DNA of 64,000 nucleotides from Saccharopolyspora dendranthemae (GCF_007829955.1 NZ_VIWX01000002.1:1116001-1180000); one strand, 5' to 3'. Shown: positions 1 to 8,873, numbered from the stretch's first letter. The notes: a model not told the origin generated them from the letters alone. Translations and numbers: made by a program.

Positions 1-1
1 G

Positions 2-196
2 GCGCTGCGCCGCAGCGTCGACGAGGCGCGCAAGGGCCGTTCTCCCGCACCGGCCGAGGACCTCTCGTCGCTGACCAAGTCCGAGCTCGAGGACCGCGCC
101 AAGCAGCTGGGTGTCAAGGGCCGGTCGAAGATGAAGCGAGCCGACCTGGAGCAGGCCGTGGCCGAGGCAGGCCAGGGGGCCCGCAAGGCGTCCTGA
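2..196 (+). CDS. C-terminal fragment of a Rho-N/SAP-like small protein (5' truncated by window edge)
   Basis: The reading frame is open from the window edge and ends at TGA 194-196, giving 64 visible residues. A segment reading LTKSELEDRAKQLGVKGRSK, followed by a second helix with lysines and acids, resembles the helix-extended loop-helix of Rho N-terminal/SAP-like nucleic-acid-binding domains, often found at the C-terminus of small actinobacterial ChaB-like or plasmid-stabilisation-like proteins. Any N-terminal domain lies outside the window. Nucleic-acid binding is inferred from the fold resemblance only. Confidence 0.6.
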   Translation, partial: ALRRSVDEARKGRSPAPAEDLSSLTKSELEDRAKQLGVKGRSKMKRADLEQAVAEAGQGARKAS

Positions 197-487
197 CCGC
201 TCACCACACCCGTGGTGCGTCCCGCAGATCGCCTGTTCGGAAGCGGTGCGGAAATAGTTCGGCGATCTCGCGTCATGGGTGCGTGCCGGGCCGGTCCCGT
301 TCCCGTGGGCAGCCCTTGGTGCGCGGCCCACGGGCGCGCGGGACGCAGAGGGGATTCCGCGTGTGAAATCCGCCGGGCGCGGGCGCTGCAGAGGCGGCTC
401 GTGCCCGGCGGTCCCCGCACGTGACCCCGTTCACCTCACCCCGCCACCGACGCCACCGGCGCGGGCGCGATGTGCTGAGATCTGGCC

Positions 488-1468
488 ATGGACGCGGGTG
501 CCTGGTTGGCGGTGGGAGCACGCCGTGAACTCGACTCCGCCGGTGTTCCCGCCGCTCTGCGCGAGGCTTACCTGCGCTGCCGGGCCCTCAACGCCGAGCA
601 CGGCCGCACCTACTTCCTCGCGACCCGCCTGCTGCCGCCGTCGCGGCGTCCTCCCGTCCACGCGCTCTACGGCTTCGCCCGCTGGGTCGACGACATCGTC
701 GACGAGGTCGGCGAGGGCACCACCGCCCAGCGCGCCGACCGCCTCGACGAGCTCGACCGGCGGCTGCGGGAGGCGCTCGAGACCGGCACCAGCGAGCACC
801 CGGTGCTGGCGGCGCTGGTCGACACCGTCGAACAGCACCGGGTGGACCCGGTGCTGTTCGAGGACTTCCTGTCCTCGATGCGGATGGACCTCACCGTGGC
901 CGAATACCCGAGCAGGACCGAACTGGAGCGGTACGTGCACGGCTCGGCCGCGGTCATCGGGATGCAGCTGCTGCCCGTGCTCGGCACGGTCGGCCCCGCC
1001 GCCGAGGCCCGCTCCGCGGCCGCCGCGCTGGGCGTGGCGTTCCAGCTGACGAACTTCCTGCGCGACGTCGGTGAGGACCTCGACCGGGGACGCGTGTACC
1101 TGCCCGCCGACGAGCTGGCCGTCTTCGGCGTCGACCGGGAACGGCTGCTGTGGTGCCGCCGTCGCGGGCGTGCCGACGGACCGGTCCGGCGCGCGCTGGC
1201 CGACCAGGTCGCGCGGACCCGCGCGCACTACCGCGCCGCCGAGCCGGGCATCCAGATGCTGGCGCCCGAATCGCGCCCGTGCGTGCGCACGGCGTCGGTG
1301 CTCTACGGCGAGATCCTCGACCACGTCGTCGCTTCGGGATACGACGTGTTCAGCAGGCGGATCGCGGTACCGGTCTCGCGCCGGCTGGCCGTGGCCGCCG
1401 GAGCGGCCGGTGTGGTGCTCGTCTCGCGCGCGGTGCGCGGAGGCTTGGGTTCCCGGTCTCGCGGGTAG
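488..1468 (+). CDS. crtB: Phytoene/squalene synthase family protein
   Basis: This 326-aa protein has the features of trans-isoprenyl diphosphate synthases, which condense two geranylgeranyl (or farnesyl) diphosphates head to head. The first Asp-rich motif is WVDDIVDEV at about residues 67-75 (D68, D69, D72) and the second is [18 protein letters not shown] at about 189-206 (D193, D197). Both bind Mg-diphosphate. Length is normal for CrtB (about 300-340). No desaturase, cyclase or prenyl synthase gene is next to it, so whether it serves carotenoid or hopanoid synthesis cannot be read here. The start is ATG 488; the Shine-Dalgarno sequence is weak. Confidence 0.88.
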   Translation: MDAGAWLAVGARRELDSAGVPAALREAYLRCRALNAEHGRTYFLATRLLPPSRRPPVHALYGFARWVDDIVDEVGEGTTAQRADRLDELDRRLREALETGTSEHPVLAALVDTVEQHRVDPVLFEDFLSSMRMDLTVAEYPSRTELERYVHGSAAVIGMQLLPVLGTVGPAAEARSAAAALGVAFQLTNFLRDVGEDLDRGRVYLPADELAVFGVDRERLLWCRRRGRADGPVRRALADQVARTRAHYRAAEPGIQMLAPESRPCVRTASVLYGEILDHVVASGYDVFSRRIAVPVSRRLAVAAGAAGVVLVSRAVRGGLGSRSRG

Positions 1469-1538
1469 TACCAGGGCAGCACGGCTGGTGGCGCCGGGTT
1501 GCACGACGCCTGCCTGTTCGACACCGGGGAGCCTGACC

Positions 1539-1871
1539 ATGAACGCACGACCCACGAGTTGGCACGACGTCAACGCGACCGCCGACATGATCACCGTCGC
1601 CGGTCAGCGCCTGCACGAGGGCACCCGCGCGATCGCGGGCAGCCCGGTGGAGGCGGCCAGGGCCCGTGACGCGCTGCTGGACCTCAGCGCGGCGAGCGCG
1701 AGGCTGGCTCGGCAGCTCGACCTGCTGGCCGCCGACAGCGGCGGCGGCGGTTCCGAACCGCCCGCGGTGCACGTGGCCCTCGACCAGGCGGCGGCCGCCG
1801 CCGAGGACCTGGGCAACTGCACGCGGGTCGCGGCCAGGGCGATCGAGGACGAGCTGGGCGGCGAGCAGTGA
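1539..1871 (+). CDS. Small helical hypothetical protein (110 aa)
   Basis: ATG 1539 opens a 110-aa frame with actinobacterial codon use, about 70 nt after the phytoene synthase. The product is rich in Ala, Leu and Arg and predicted to be almost entirely helical, interrupted near residue 69 by a GGGGS linker. That suggests two amphipathic helical segments of WXG100- or coiled-coil-like character without a WXG motif. No signal peptide or membrane segment is visible. I do not recognise the family. It could be co-transcribed with the upstream gene. Confidence 0.55.
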   Translation: MNARPTSWHDVNATADMITVAGQRLHEGTRAIAGSPVEAARARDALLDLSAASARLARQLDLLAADSGGGGSEPPAVHVALDQAAAAAEDLGNCTRVAARAIEDELGGEQ

Positions 1872-1892
1872 CCCGCCGCCCGCGCTTCCCCG

Positions 1893-3050
1893 TCAGGGTG
1901 CCTGGACGATCCCGGCGCCGACGTCGGTGCCCGGCTGCGGCAACCGCCGTGCCGACTGAGTGAGCCGTGTCCACAGCGCCCGCGAGCGATCCGGCGATTG
2001 CTGCGCGTGCAGCGCGGCGATGCCCGAGACGTGCGGCGTGGCCATGCTCGTGCCGTCGAGCTTGCGGTAGCGCTCGGCGCCCGGCCAGCTCGAGTAGACG
2101 TCCACGCCCGGCCCGACCAGGTCGACCTGCCCGACGTCGTCGACGGTGCCGCAGGAGAAGTCGGCGACCTGCAGCTGCGAGTCGACCGCCCCCACGCCCA
2201 TCACCGACGGGCAGTTCGCCGGGTGCCCGACCGGGGCGATGACGCCCGCCGAGCGCTGGCTCTCGTTGCCCGCTGCCGCGATGATCAGCGTTCCGCGCTC
2301 CAGTGCGCGACGCGCGACGCGTTCGAACGCCTCGGAGTACGGCTGGCCGGGCTGGGTGGGCGCGCCCAGCGACATGGACACGACCGAGCAGCTGTTGGAG
2401 ATCGCCCACTCGATGCCGGACAGGATTCCGCTGTCCGAACCCGATCCGTCGTCGCCGAGGACCTTGCCCGCGTAGATGCTCGCCTCGTGCGCGATGCCGT
2501 AGCCGGGGCCCGCCTGCGAGGTGCGCGGTCCGCACGCGGTGCCGATCACGTGCGTGCCGTGCCCGTGGCCGTCGTGGGCGCTCTGCCCGTCGACGAACGC
2601 ACCGGTGACGATGTCCCGGCCCGCGAAGTCGGGGTGCTGCTCGTCCAGGCCGGTGTCGAGCACCGCCACCCGCACGCCCGCTCCGGTGGCGGTGGCCGCA
2701 TCGGCGCGCACCGCCTGAAGCCCCCAGGTGAACTCGCCCTCCGCCGGTGGTGCCGGCTGGCCGATCGCGAACACCCTGCGCTCGGCCTCGATCCCGGCGA
2801 TCGGCCCGGACTCGCCTGCCGCACGGGTCAGGTTGGCGAACTGCTCATCGTCGGCGTCGATCAGGGCGACCCCGAGCTGGTGCAGCACGATCCCGCCCGC
2901 GCTGCTGAACAGCTCACCGGGTCCCGCTCCGGCCGCGTCGGCGGTGTTGGCGCACCGGATCCCGGTCAAGCGGGTCAGCTCCCGGGTGCCGATGATCGTC
3001 GAGTCGTCCTCGAGTAGGACCAGGTATCGCCCGGTCTGGCTGGAAGTCAT
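1893..3050 (-). CDS. Subtilisin-like serine protease (peptidase S8)
   Basis: This is a 385-aa protein with a complete S8 catalytic machinery: Asp132 in VAVLDTGLDEQHPDF, His164 in GHGHGTHV, oxyanion Asn262 in AAAGNES and Ser335 in GTSMATPHVSG. About 95 residues precede the catalytic domain and may be an inhibitor-like prodomain. There is no signal peptide or C-terminal anchor, so it looks cytoplasmic or secreted by an unrecognised route. It is convergent with the 110-aa gene, with 21 nt between the stops. The universal stress protein gene diverges from it. Confidence 0.9.
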   Translation of the reverse strand: MTSSQTGRYLVLLEDDSTIIGTRELTRLTGIRCANTADAAGAGPGELFSSAGGIVLHQLGVALIDADDEQFANLTRAAGESGPIAGIEAERRVFAIGQPAPPAEGEFTWGLQAVRADAATATGAGVRVAVLDTGLDEQHPDFAGRDIVTGAFVDGQSAHDGHGHGTHVIGTACGPRTSQAGPGYGIAHEASIYAGKVLGDDGSGSDSGILSGIEWAISNSCSVVSMSLGAPTQPGQPYSEAFERVARRALERGTLIIAAAGNESQRSAGVIAPVGHPANCPSVMGVGAVDSQLQVADFSCGTVDDVGQVDLVGPGVDVYSSWPGAERYRKLDGTSMATPHVSGIAALHAQQSPDRSRALWTRLTQSARRLPQPGTDVGAGIVQAP

Positions 3051-3254
3051 GTCGCTCCTCGTCGGTCGATGGCGCGGATGCGACTCATCGGTAGCGGACG
3101 GAGATCAGCGATCACAACGGAATCCCCTCGCCCCAACCCGTTCGTGTCACCGGCGCGGGTACGCATCGATCCGACACGCCGCGCTATGACAGCGGACTGG
3201 ACTGGATCGCCCGCGCGTACTTCCATGGGGGCAGGGCCAACTCGGGAGGTCGTC

Positions 3255-3680
3255 ATGACGGACCACGGCAGGATCGTCGTCGGCGTGGACGGATCGGAAC
3301 CCTCGAAGTGCGCCATGCGCTGGGCGCTCAAGCAGGCCGCGCTCACCGGCTCCTCGGTGCGCGCGATCAGCGCCTGGGAGTTCCCGGCGTTCTACTCCTG
3401 GGAGGGCGGCCCGATGCCGCCGGACGACTTCGAGGACTCCGCCCGGCAATGCCTCGACGACACGGTCTCGGAGTTCCAGCAGGCCGATTCGGAGGTGACC
3501 ATCGAGCGCGAGCTGGTGCACGGGCACGCCGCCCAGGCCCTCATCGACGCCTCCGCCGAGGCCGACCTGCTGGTGGTCGGCAGCAGGGGCCACGGCAGCT
3601 TCTACGGCGCGCTGCTGGGTTCGGTGAGCCAGCGCTCGGCGCTGCACTCGAAGTGCCCGGTCGTCATCGTCCGGCACTGA
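3255..3680 (+). CDS. Universal stress protein (UspA family, single domain)
   Basis: This 141-aa protein has the Usp fold signature. It begins IVVGVDGSEPSKCAMRWAL and ends with the ATP-binding loop VVGSRGHGSFYGALLGSVSQ (G-2x-G-9x-G-S pattern). Single-domain Usps of this type bind ATP and act in stress or hypoxia survival. The start is fixed by a GGAGG Shine-Dalgarno sequence 5 nt upstream of ATG 3255. It diverges from the subtilase gene, and an inverted-repeat element follows it. Confidence 0.9.
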   Translation: MTDHGRIVVGVDGSEPSKCAMRWALKQAALTGSSVRAISAWEFPAFYSWEGGPMPPDDFEDSARQCLDDTVSEFQQADSEVTIERELVHGHAAQALIDASAEADLLVVGSRGHGSFYGALLGSVSQRSALHSKCPVVIVRH

Positions 3681-3681
3681 A

Positions 3682-3777
3682 GGGTTTGTTTCCAGAGTCG
3701 GTGGTAGCCGCTGGTGTCGTCCCCTGCGGGGATTTCCGCCACCCGCACCGCCAAGCACACCGACACTGGAAAACCCC
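3682..3777. repeat. Inverted-repeat element between convergent genes
   Basis: The arms 3692-3703 (CCAGAGTCGGTG) and 3758-3769 (CACCGACACTGG) are complementary with one mismatch. Outer GGGTTT and AAACCCC extend the match. The ~54-bp interior contains CCCCTGCGGGG. It lies between the stop codons of the stress protein and the IclR regulator, so it could be a bidirectional terminator or a small MITE remnant. No second copy was found in this window. Confidence 0.5.
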
Positions 3778-3783
3778 GTTGAA

Positions 3784-4545
3784 TCAGGCGGTGTGGCCCA
3801 GCCTCTCGGACAGGGCGGCGGCGCCTTCGCGGACGAGATCGCGCAGTGCGGCCTCGGTTTCGTCGTTCCAGCGCAGGATCGGCACCGAGATGCTCATGGC
3901 GGCGACGATCTCGCCGCTGGTGTCGCGGACCGGTGAGGCCACGCACGCGACCGACTCGTTGGACTCGCAGTACTCGCGGGCCACGCCGTTCTCGGCGATC
4001 TCGTCGAGCTCCTTGCGCAGCGCCTTGCGGTTGGTGATGCTGTGCTCGGTCATCGCGTCGAGCTTGTGCCCGCTGTAGATCTCCTCGACCTCGGCCCGAG
4101 GCAGCGAGGCCAGCAGCGTCTTGCCCAGGGCCGTGCAGTGCGCCGGCAGCCTGCGTCCGACAGCGGAGACCATCCGCACCGGGTGGCTGCTGTCGACCTT
4201 GGAGACGTAGAGGACGTCGGCGCCGTCGCGCACGCCCACGTGGACGGTCTCCTGGCAGCGCTCGGCGATCTCCTCGGCGACCAGCTGCCCTTCCTTGGCC
4301 AGGTCCAACCGCTCGGCGTAGGCCGAGCCCAACTGGAAGCTGCGCACGCCCAGCCGGTACTTGTTGGTGGCGCGCCCGGTGGGCATCAGGTAGCCCCGCT
4401 CGTTGAGCGTGCCGACCAACTCGTGCACCGTGGTGCGGGGCAGACCGAGCTGCGCGGTGATCTCCGGCGCGCTGAGCTCATCGGTCTCCAGGAACAGTTC
4501 GAGGACGTCGAACGCCCGCTCCACGGCCGGTACCGCTCGTGCCAA
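3784..4545 (-). CDS. IclR-family transcriptional regulator
   Basis: This is a 253-aa regulator with the two IclR parts. An N-terminal winged helix-turn-helix (VPAVERAFDVLELF through PRTTVHELVGTL) is followed by a C-terminal effector-binding domain with the typical CTALGKTLLA segment and a late REYCESNESVACVASPV stretch. I chose TTG 4545 because AAGGAG lies 8 nt upstream and the protein then begins MARAVPAVERAF, as many homologues do. ATG 4599, 18 residues upstream, is the alternative. It diverges from the U32-like peptidase, which it probably controls. The effector is unknown. Confidence 0.88.
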   Translation of the reverse strand: MARAVPAVERAFDVLELFLETDELSAPEITAQLGLPRTTVHELVGTLNERGYLMPTGRATNKYRLGVRSFQLGSAYAERLDLAKEGQLVAEEIAERCQETVHVGVRDGADVLYVSKVDSSHPVRMVSAVGRRLPAHCTALGKTLLASLPRAEVEEIYSGHKLDAMTEHSITNRKALRKELDEIAENGVAREYCESNESVACVASPVRDTSGEIVAAMSISVPILRWNDETEAALRDLVREGAAALSERLGHTA

Positions 4546-4668
4546 CGCTGCCGCTCCTTCCACTCGGACCAACCCGGTGCTGACCGGTATTTCGAACATC
4601 GTACCTGATTTCGATCGACGTTCGAGCTGTCGTATTGACCACTCCTCGGTCGCGATCATACGATTTTG

Positions 4669-4681
4669 CGAACGTTGTTCG
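4669..4681. promoter_or_regulatory. Candidate IclR operator in the divergent promoter
   Basis: CGAAC-GTT-GTTCG is a perfect 5-bp inverted repeat with a 3-bp spacer, located between the divergent IclR and U32-like genes. Further TTCGAAC, TTCGATC and GTTCGAG half-sites lie at 4591-4626. The repeated TTCGA/CGAAC words suggest several regulator sites. Assignment to the adjacent IclR protein is inference. Confidence 0.5.
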
Positions 4682-4683
4682 GA

Positions 4684-5631
4684 ATGTCGAACGGAGAATC
4701 CCAGGTGCGCCAGACACGCGACTTCCTGCGAACCCTCGGTCTGCCCACCGACGACACCGCGGCCACCAGCGGCAAGAGATTCCCCGACGGCGCCCAGTAC
4801 CGCGTGGAGATTCCCAGCACGGAGGGCCCCGACGTGCTCGACGCGGTGCTGGCCGAGGCCGACGCGCGCGGAGTCGTCGTGCACCGGATCTCCCAGGGCA
4901 GCGGCGGGATGCTGCTCACCGACGACGAGCTCGCGACCATGGCCGCCACCGCCGCGGGACGTGCGATCGAGCTGAGCCTGTTCGCACGACCGCTGGCGGG
5001 CTGGGACATCGGCGCGATGGCGGCCTCCGCAGGAGGCGCCCCGGTCGCCGCGCAGGCACGCGGGACCGAGCAGCTGGTGCACGTGCTGGAGGACGTCCGC
5101 CGCACCGCCGAATCCGGCATCCGCAGCGTGCTGATCACCGATCTGGGCGTGCTCAAGGTCGCCTCGGCGATGCGCGAGGCCGGCGATCTGCCGCCCGAGC
5201 TGCAGTTCAAGATCAGCGTCCAGATGGGCTTGGCGAACCCGGCGTCCGTGCGCATCGCCGAAGACCTGGGCGCCGACACCTACAACGTGCCCACCGACCT
5301 CAGCATCGGACAGCTGGCCGCCCTCCGCGCCGCCACCGACCTGCCGCTGGACGTCTACGTCGAAGCCCCCGACGACATGGGCGGATTCGTCCGGCACTTC
5401 GAGATCGCCGAGATCGTCCGCGTCGCCGCGCCGGTCTACGTCAAGTTCGGCCTGCGCAACGCGCCGAACATCTACCCCAGCGGCACCCACCTCACCGGCA
5501 CCGCCGTCGCGCTCGGCCGCGAGCGGGTCCGGCGCGCCCAGCTGGGCCTGGGGCTGCTGCGCCGCTACTCCCCCGACGCGATCGCCTCGAACCTGCCCGC
5601 CGAGGGCCTGGCCGTGCCGCTCACCGGCTAG
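4684..5631 (+). CDS. U32-peptidase-like TIM-barrel protein
   Basis: This is a protein of about 315 aa with an alpha/beta-barrel pattern: repeated strand-turn-helix units such as GIRSVLITDLGVLKVA, FKISVQMGLANPASVRIAEDLG and LPLDVYVEAPDDMGG. It resembles bacterial U32-family peptidase or TIM-barrel proteins found beside IclR regulators. No metal triad or catalytic pair can be named with confidence. ATG 4684 is taken as the start. GTG 4705 with GGAG upstream, or TTG 4666, would also fit. It is transcribed away from the IclR gene, which suggests specific regulation by it. The substrate is unknown. Confidence 0.55.
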   Translation: MSNGESQVRQTRDFLRTLGLPTDDTAATSGKRFPDGAQYRVEIPSTEGPDVLDAVLAEADARGVVVHRISQGSGGMLLTDDELATMAATAAGRAIELSLFARPLAGWDIGAMAASAGGAPVAAQARGTEQLVHVLEDVRRTAESGIRSVLITDLGVLKVASAMREAGDLPPELQFKISVQMGLANPASVRIAEDLGADTYNVPTDLSIGQLAALRAATDLPLDVYVEAPDDMGGFVRHFEIAEIVRVAAPVYVKFGLRNAPNIYPSGTHLTGTAVALGRERVRRAQLGLGLLRRYSPDAIASNLPAEGLAVPLTG

Positions 5632-5692
5632 GGACGTCCGGCACGCGCGGGAGCGAGTTTCGCCCGACGGACGGGAGGCCTATCGTCGGCGC

Positions 5693-7141
5693 GTGTCCAC
5701 TGCCGTTGCGCTTCGCTCCCGTTCCGGCCGCTGGATCCTGCTGGCCACCATCTTCGGCTCCGGGGTCGCGTTCCTCGACGGATCGGTGGTCAACGTGGCG
5801 CTGCCGGCCATCGGCCGCGACGTCGGCGGCGGCCTGCGCGTCCTGCAGTGGGTCCTCGACGCCTACCTGCTCACCCTGAGCGCCCTGCTGCTGCTCGGCG
5901 GCGTGCTGGGCGACCGCTACGGCCGCCGACGGGTGTTCACCCTCGGGCTCGTGGTGTTCACCCTCGCCTCGCTGGGCTGCGGGCTCGCCCCGACCGGCGA
6001 GGTCCTGATCATCGCGCGGCTGGTGCAGGGCGTCGGCGGGGCGCTGCTCGTCCCCGGCAGCCTCGCGCTGATCAACGCCTCGATCGACCCGGACGACCGC
6101 GGCGAGGCCGTCGGCCGCTGGGCCGGGCTGACCGGCGTGTCCTCGGCCATCGGCCCCTTCGTCGGGGGCTGGCTGGTCGACGCGGCTTCCTGGCGGTGGG
6201 TGTTCCTGATCAACGTGCCGATCGCGGCCGCCGCGCTGCTGGCGCTGCGCCACGTCCCCGAGACCCGCGACCCCGACGCCACCGGTCCCCTGGACATCGG
6301 TGGTGCGGTGGCCGTCACCGCCGGGCTGACCGGGACGATCTTCGCCCTGATCGAGGTCCCCACCACCGGCTGGAACCCCTTGTCCACCACGGCCGCGGTG
6401 GTCGGTGTCACCTCGCTCGTGGTGTTCCCGATGCTGGAGGCCCGCCACCCCAGCCCGCTGCTGCCGCTGTCGTTGCTGCGCTCCTCGCAGTTCTCCGGTG
6501 CGAACGCGGTGACCCTGGCGGTCTACGCGGCGCTCAGCGGCGCGCTGTTCCTGCTGTCGCTGCAACTCCAGCAGTCGATGGGCTACTCGGCGCTGGAAAC
6601 GGGCATCGCCACGCTCCCGATCACGATCATCATGCTGCTGCTCTCCGGCCGAGTCGGCGCGCTGGCGCAGCGCACCGGGGTGCGCATCCCGATGACGATC
6701 GGTCCGTTCGGCTGCGCGGCCGGGCTGCTGCTGCTCACCCGCGCCCAGACCGGCGCCACCTACCTGAGCGGGGTGCTGCCCGGTCTCCTGGTGTTCGGGC
6801 TCGGACTGTCCATCACCGTGGCGCCGCTGACCGCGGCCGTGCTCGGCTCGGTCGGGCCGGAACGCGGTGGCGTCGCCTCAGGGGTCAACAACGCGATCTC
6901 CCGCTTGGCCGGGTTGCTCGCGGTGGCGGTGCTGCCCGTGGTCGCCGGGCTGACCGGTACCGGGGACGGCGCTCCGCTGGGACCCGGGTTCACCACCGCC
7001 CTGCACATCTCGGCCGCCCTGTGCGCGGCCGGCGGCGTCATCGCAGGCCTCACGGTGGGCAAGGGCGGCCGGGTGGAAACCCCTCCCCTGCCCGGCCTCA
7101 ACCACGCGTGTCAGGACCCGTCCTGCGAGTACCGCGACTGA
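5693..7141 (+). CDS. MFS drug-efflux transporter, DHA2 (14-TM) type
   Basis: This is a 482-aa integral membrane protein with about 14 hydrophobic segments. It has the DHA2 hallmarks: motif FLDGSVVNVALPAIGRD in TM1, the loop motif GDRYGRRR after TM2, and an antiporter motif C-like stretch (GLTGVSSAIGPFVGGWL). Family members export cationic or antibiotic compounds using the proton gradient. The start is GTG 5693 with GGAGG upstream. The C-terminus ends in a short cysteine-containing tail (CQDPSCEYRD), which is unusual and of unknown meaning. No dedicated regulator is adjacent. Confidence 0.88.
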   Translation: MSTAVALRSRSGRWILLATIFGSGVAFLDGSVVNVALPAIGRDVGGGLRVLQWVLDAYLLTLSALLLLGGVLGDRYGRRRVFTLGLVVFTLASLGCGLAPTGEVLIIARLVQGVGGALLVPGSLALINASIDPDDRGEAVGRWAGLTGVSSAIGPFVGGWLVDAASWRWVFLINVPIAAAALLALRHVPETRDPDATGPLDIGGAVAVTAGLTGTIFALIEVPTTGWNPLSTTAAVVGVTSLVVFPMLEARHPSPLLPLSLLRSSQFSGANAVTLAVYAALSGALFLLSLQLQQSMGYSALETGIATLPITIIMLLLSGRVGALAQRTGVRIPMTIGPFGCAAGLLLLTRAQTGATYLSGVLPGLLVFGLGLSITVAPLTAAVLGSVGPERGGVASGVNNAISRLAGLLAVAVLPVVAGLTGTGDGAPLGPGFTTALHISAALCAAGGVIAGLTVGKGGRVETPPLPGLNHACQDPSCEYRD

Positions 7142-7237
7142 TTCGAACGCCTCTGCTCATTTGGCTCACCACGCCGAAGCTACGGACGCCGCGCCCCACG
7201 GGTTAAGGCACAAAGTCACCGTTTCGGCCGTCGCCTT

Positions 7238-7266
7238 CATCACCCCGCGGAGCCGCGGATGTGATG
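7238..7266. promoter_or_regulatory. Hairpin immediately before the zinc-ribbon gene
   Basis: CATCAC (7238-7243) pairs with GTGATG (7261-7266), enclosing CCGCGG-AG-CCGCGG. The stem ends 10 nt before ATG 7277. It may terminate transcription from the efflux pump or control translation of the small zinc-ribbon gene. Confidence 0.45.
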
Positions 7267-7276
7267 AGATCAAGAG

Positions 7277-7441
7277 ATGAGACGAGGTCGACGCGGCCAT
7301 CCGTGCGAGGTGCCCACCCAGATCGGGTTGTGGCGGTGCCCGGAGTGCGGCCAGCAGTGGGAGATCCACGGCATCGAGGGAAATCCGCAGATCCGCAAGG
7401 TGAGCCGCGTCGGGTGGTTCGTCGCGAAGCTGCTGGGATGA
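7277..7441 (+). CDS. 54-aa zinc-ribbon-like small protein
   Basis: ATG 7277 to TGA 7439-7441 encodes a basic 54-aa protein with one clear CPEC knuckle (WRCPECGQQWEI). Cys11 and His9 lie upstream and could supply the other half of a zinc site. Its stop overlaps the start of the acetyltransferase by ATGA, so the two are translationally coupled. Small zinc ribbons of this kind are usually nucleic-acid- or protein-binding; the function here is unknown. Confidence 0.7.
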   Translation: MRRGRRGHPCEVPTQIGLWRCPECGQQWEIHGIEGNPQIRKVSRVGWFVAKLLG

Positions 7442-7926
7442 GCGACGTGGCCGCACCGCTGCTGGTCGGCTCGGTGGAGTACCGGGTCCACCGAGCCGCG
7501 CAGGACGACCTCCCGTCGATCGTCGGGCTCCTGGTCGACGACGAGCTCGGGTCGAGCCGGGAATCGGCGACCGACCTCGCGCCCTACCGGGAGGCGTTCG
7601 CCGCGATGGACGCCGATCCCGCTCAGCTGCTCGTCGCGGTGAAGGACCCCGACGGGCTCGTCGTCGGCACCCTGCAGCTGACGTTCATCCCCGGGCTGGC
7701 CCGCCGAGGCGCGCTGCGCGCCCAGATCGAAGCGGTGCGGGTGCATGCCGCGCACCGCAGCCGCGGACTGGGCGCCGCGCTGTTCGGCTGGGCGGTCGAG
7801 GAGTCCCGGCGGCGCGGGTGCGCGCTGGTCCAGCTCACCACCGACAAGAAGCGCACCGACGCGCACCGCTTCTACGACCGGCTCGGCTTCACCGCCTCCC
7901 ACGAGGGCTACAAGATGAGCCTGTGA
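7438..7926 (+). CDS. GNAT-family N-acetyltransferase
   Basis: This is a 162-aa protein with the GNAT acetyl-CoA fold. The pyrophosphate-binding motif A is seen as IEAVRVHAAHRSRGLGAALFGWAVE (V-x-x-x-x-R-x-x-G-x-G/A), followed by the conserved ALVQLTTDKKRTDAHRFYDRLGF, which forms motif B. It transfers an acetyl group to an amine; small bacterial members act on diverse amines or protein N-termini. It is coupled to the zinc-ribbon gene by a 4-nt overlap and lies 23 nt before the pseudouridine synthase gene, so the three probably form one operon. Confidence 0.87.
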   Translation: MSDVAAPLLVGSVEYRVHRAAQDDLPSIVGLLVDDELGSSRESATDLAPYREAFAAMDADPAQLLVAVKDPDGLVVGTLQLTFIPGLARRGALRAQIEAVRVHAAHRSRGLGAALFGWAVEESRRRGCALVQLTTDKKRTDAHRFYDRLGFTASHEGYKMSL

Positions 7927-7949
7927 CCTGTGGCTATGCTGGTCCGACC

Positions 7950-8855
7950 ATGCGCCGCAAGCTCCGCTCACCGCTGCCCCAGCGCGACGGCCTCGACCCG
8001 GTCCGGCTGCACCTGCCCACCGACGGGCACTGGGACCGGGTCCGGGACTTCCTCGTCGACCGGCTCTCGAAGGTGCCGGCGGAGGTCGTCGACGAGATGC
8101 TGCGCACCGGGCGCTTCGTCACTCACGACGGACCGCTCAGCGCGCAAGACCCGTACCGGCCCGGCGGTTTCGTGTGGTTCCACCGCGATGTCGCACCGGA
8201 GGAACCGGTTCCGTTCGAGCTGGAGGTGCTGCACCGCGACGAGCAGATCCTGGTCGTCGACAAGCCGCACTTCCTGGCCACGACTCCGCGCGGCGGACAC
8301 GTCATCGAGACCGCCCTCGTCCGCCTGCGCACGCAGCTCGACCTACCGGCCCTCTCGCCGGCTCACCGGCTGGACAGGGCCACGGCCGGAGTGCTGCTGC
8401 TGGTGATCGACCCGGCGCTGCGCGGTGCGTACCAGACGCTCTTCCACGACCGGCGTGTCGACAAGGTCTACGAGGCGATCGCCCCGCACGACCCGCACCT
8501 GACGTTCCCCCGGACCGTGATCAGCCGGATCACCAAGCACCGGGGCGTGCTGGCCGCGGTCGAGGAACCGGGCGAGCCCAACGCCGAAACCCGCATCGAG
8601 CTCCGGGAGCACCGCGGGCCCTTCGCCCGCTACCGGTTGCACCCCTGCACCGGACGCACCCACCAGCTCCGCGTGCACCTCAACTCGCTGGGCCTGCCCA
8701 TCGTCGGCGACGACCTCTACCCCGATGTCCGGCCGAAGGCCGACGACGACTTCACCGACCCGCTCCAACTCCTGGCCCGCTCGCTGGAGTTCACCGACCC
8801 GCGCACCGGAGAGCTCCGGCGCTTCGAATCCCGCCGAGCTCTCGACTGGCCATGA
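7950..8855 (+). CDS. RluA-family RNA pseudouridine synthase
   Basis: This is a 301-aa protein with the RluA catalytic motif HRLDRATAGVLLL, in which the Asp attacks the target uridine. The later LHPCTGRTHQLRVHLNSLGLPIVGDDLYP matches the conserved C-terminal substrate loop. An N-terminal S4-like region (about residues 25-65) precedes the catalytic domain. It isomerises specific uridines in rRNA or tRNA in the cytoplasm; the target base cannot be assigned from sequence. It follows the acetyltransferase closely. ATG 7950 gives the normal family length. Confidence 0.9.
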   Translation: MRRKLRSPLPQRDGLDPVRLHLPTDGHWDRVRDFLVDRLSKVPAEVVDEMLRTGRFVTHDGPLSAQDPYRPGGFVWFHRDVAPEEPVPFELEVLHRDEQILVVDKPHFLATTPRGGHVIETALVRLRTQLDLPALSPAHRLDRATAGVLLLVIDPALRGAYQTLFHDRRVDKVYEAIAPHDPHLTFPRTVISRITKHRGVLAAVEEPGEPNAETRIELREHRGPFARYRLHPCTGRTHQLRVHLNSLGLPIVGDDLYPDVRPKADDDFTDPLQLLARSLEFTDPRTGELRRFESRRALDWP

Positions 8856-8873
8856 CCGCCCGAGCGCAGAACC

